A stretch of DNA of 64,000 bases. Origin: Myxococcales bacterium (lineage in GTDB: Bacteria > Myxococcota_A > Polyangia > Haliangiales > Haliangiaceae). The notes under the pieces are model-generated. The model was not told the origin of the DNA, searched no databases, and saw only the letters and a program-made list of their open reading frames with translations. The DNA lies in NCBI GenBank assembly GCA_016707895.1, contig JADJGV010000008.1, positions 414,222 through 478,221 of the forward strand, written 5' to 3'. The position numbers were made by a program, and so were the translations under genes. The first letter of the stretch is position 1. Each line of letters begins with the position of its first letter. Shown one piece after another: positions 62,533-64,000 of the stretch.

Positions 62533-63314
<782 letters not shown>

Positions 63315-63375
63315 CGCGCGCGCCCGGACTCGACTTTCGGGAGCGCCCGCGGGACCATCCGCCAAGAGGGGGCCC

Positions 63376-64000
63376 ATGGCTTGCTTCGTCCTCGTTCACG
63401 GCGCGTTCCACGGCGGCTGGGTGTGGTCGCGGGTCGCGGCCCGCCTGCGCGCGGCCGGCCACGACGTGCTCACGCCGACGCTCACCGGCTGCGGTGACCG
63501 CTTCCACCTGCTGACCCGCGACGTCGGGCTGGCGACCCACGTCGACGATCTGGTCGCGACGCTGGCGCACGAGGACGTCCGCGGCGGCGTGCTGGTCGGC
63601 CACAGCTACGGCGGCACCGTCGCCACCGCCGCCGCCGCCCGGGCACCCGAGCGCGTCGCCCGGCTGATCTACCTCGACGCCCAGGCGCCCCTCGACGGCC
63701 AGACCGCGAGCGGCGCGATGGGCGACGCCACCGCCGCCGGCCTGGCCGCGCTCACCGACGACAGCTGGCAGCTGCCGCCGCTGCCGCTCGACGTCGTCGG
63801 CGTGGTCGCGCCGGCCGACGTCGCCTGGGTCGCGCCGCGCCGGCACCCGCACCCGCTGCGCACGCTGCTCGAGCCGGTCGAGCTGGGCGGCGCGCTCGAT
63901 CGCGTCCCGCGGGCCTACGTCGCGTGCACCCAGCACGCGGCGCTGGCCGCGCTGTTCGGCGCCGACCCGCTGGCGCCGTTCGTCGAGCGGGCCCGCCGCG
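63376..64000 (+). CDS. Alpha/beta-hydrolase family protein (3' truncated)
   Basis: ATG 63376 opens MACFVLVHGAFHGGWVWSRV, with the oxyanion HG motif, then LTPTLTGCGDRFHLL and VLVGHSYGGTVA (nucleophile Ser in GxSxG) and ARLIYLDAQAP. This is the style of the salicylate-esterase/hydroxynitrile-lyase-like group of alpha/beta hydrolases. The acid and His of the triad lie past the window end, as the frame is still open at 64000. The downstream part is unseen, so substrate and length are unknown. Confidence 0.75.
   Translation, partial: MACFVLVHGAFHGGWVWSRVAARLRAAGHDVLTPTLTGCGDRFHLLTRDVGLATHVDDLVATLAHEDVRGGVLVGHSYGGTVATAAAARAPERVARLIYLDAQAPLDGQTASGAMGDATAAGLAALTDDSWQLPPLPLDVVGVVAPADVAWVAPRRHPHPLRTLLEPVELGGALDRVPRAYVACTQHAALAALFGADPLAPFVERARR

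Overview
The window is very GC-rich (third codon positions almost all G or C) and densely coded on both strands. The gene content points to a myxobacterium (Myxococcota, perhaps a Kofleriaceae/Haliangiales-type lineage; the family-level guess is inference). The signs are two FHA-domain sigma-54 activators, PEGA-domain proteins, a MYXO-CTERM-like C-terminus, many small lipoproteins with Asp/Ala/Pro-rich stalks, a zinc-finger ParA, a Lys/Ala/Pro-tailed DNA-binding-like protein, and a DnaK with its own J protein. No rRNA, CRISPR array, insertion sequence or prophage was found. No gene-free stretch exceeds 300 bp.

Layout. 1-855: 3' part of an SDR epimerase. 862-6957 (minus): a J-domain protein, DnaK, a TPR protein and an FHA/sigma-54 activator, apparently one chaperone-plus-regulator operon. 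6995-12804 (minus): argD-argF and doxX-hslV-hslU-argB, with a plus-strand tRNA with anticodon UAA and a short variable loop between argB and argD. 12994-14935: an epimerase convergent with a XerC/D-type recombinase. 15006-24122 (minus): a respiratory complex I cluster nuoE-F-J-K-L-M-N ending in a lipoprotein; nuoG, nuoH and nuoI are not between F and J. 24316-28756: an acyltransferase, a frameshifted outer-membrane barrel, a DUF2007 protein and a two-component system. 28970-33748: a zinc-ribbon protein with a histone-H1-like tail, a FIST sensor plus histidine kinase, and a zinc-finger ParA with a ribbon-helix-helix partner. 33762-40560: an SH3/beta-barrel envelope protein, a lone phage-tail-tube-like protein, a CPBP protease plus M16-like protease pair, a lipoprotein and a GNAT acetyltransferase. 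40561-46892: an ECF sigma factor with a FecR-type regulator, then exported hydrolases and lipoproteins. 47047-49357: a winged-helix protein and an acyl-CoA synthetase. 49423-54134: a TPR / HupE-UreJ-like / lipoprotein / DUF4331 / lipoprotein cassette. 54239-60317: a receiver-ATPase-PEGA fusion, a MYXO-CTERM-like phosphodiester glycosidase, a second FHA/sigma-54 activator and a lipoprotein. 60349-64000: glycerol-3-phosphate dehydrogenase, a hemerythrin-like protein, a frameshifted crotonase and a truncated alpha/beta hydrolase.

Genes are often translationally coupled by 4-bp ATGA or GTGA stop/start overlaps, which helps choose starts, many of them GTG. Four otherwise intact genes carry a single-base frameshift, mostly in GC repeats or homopolymers, and a fifth shows a probable compensated shift. 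This suggests residual assembly or sequencing errors rather than real decay. The most interesting candidates are the DUF4331/TPR/HupE-like cassette, the receiver-ATPase-PEGA locus, the short-variable-loop tRNA(UAA) and the chaperone/regulator operon whose two flanking proteins share a small domain.
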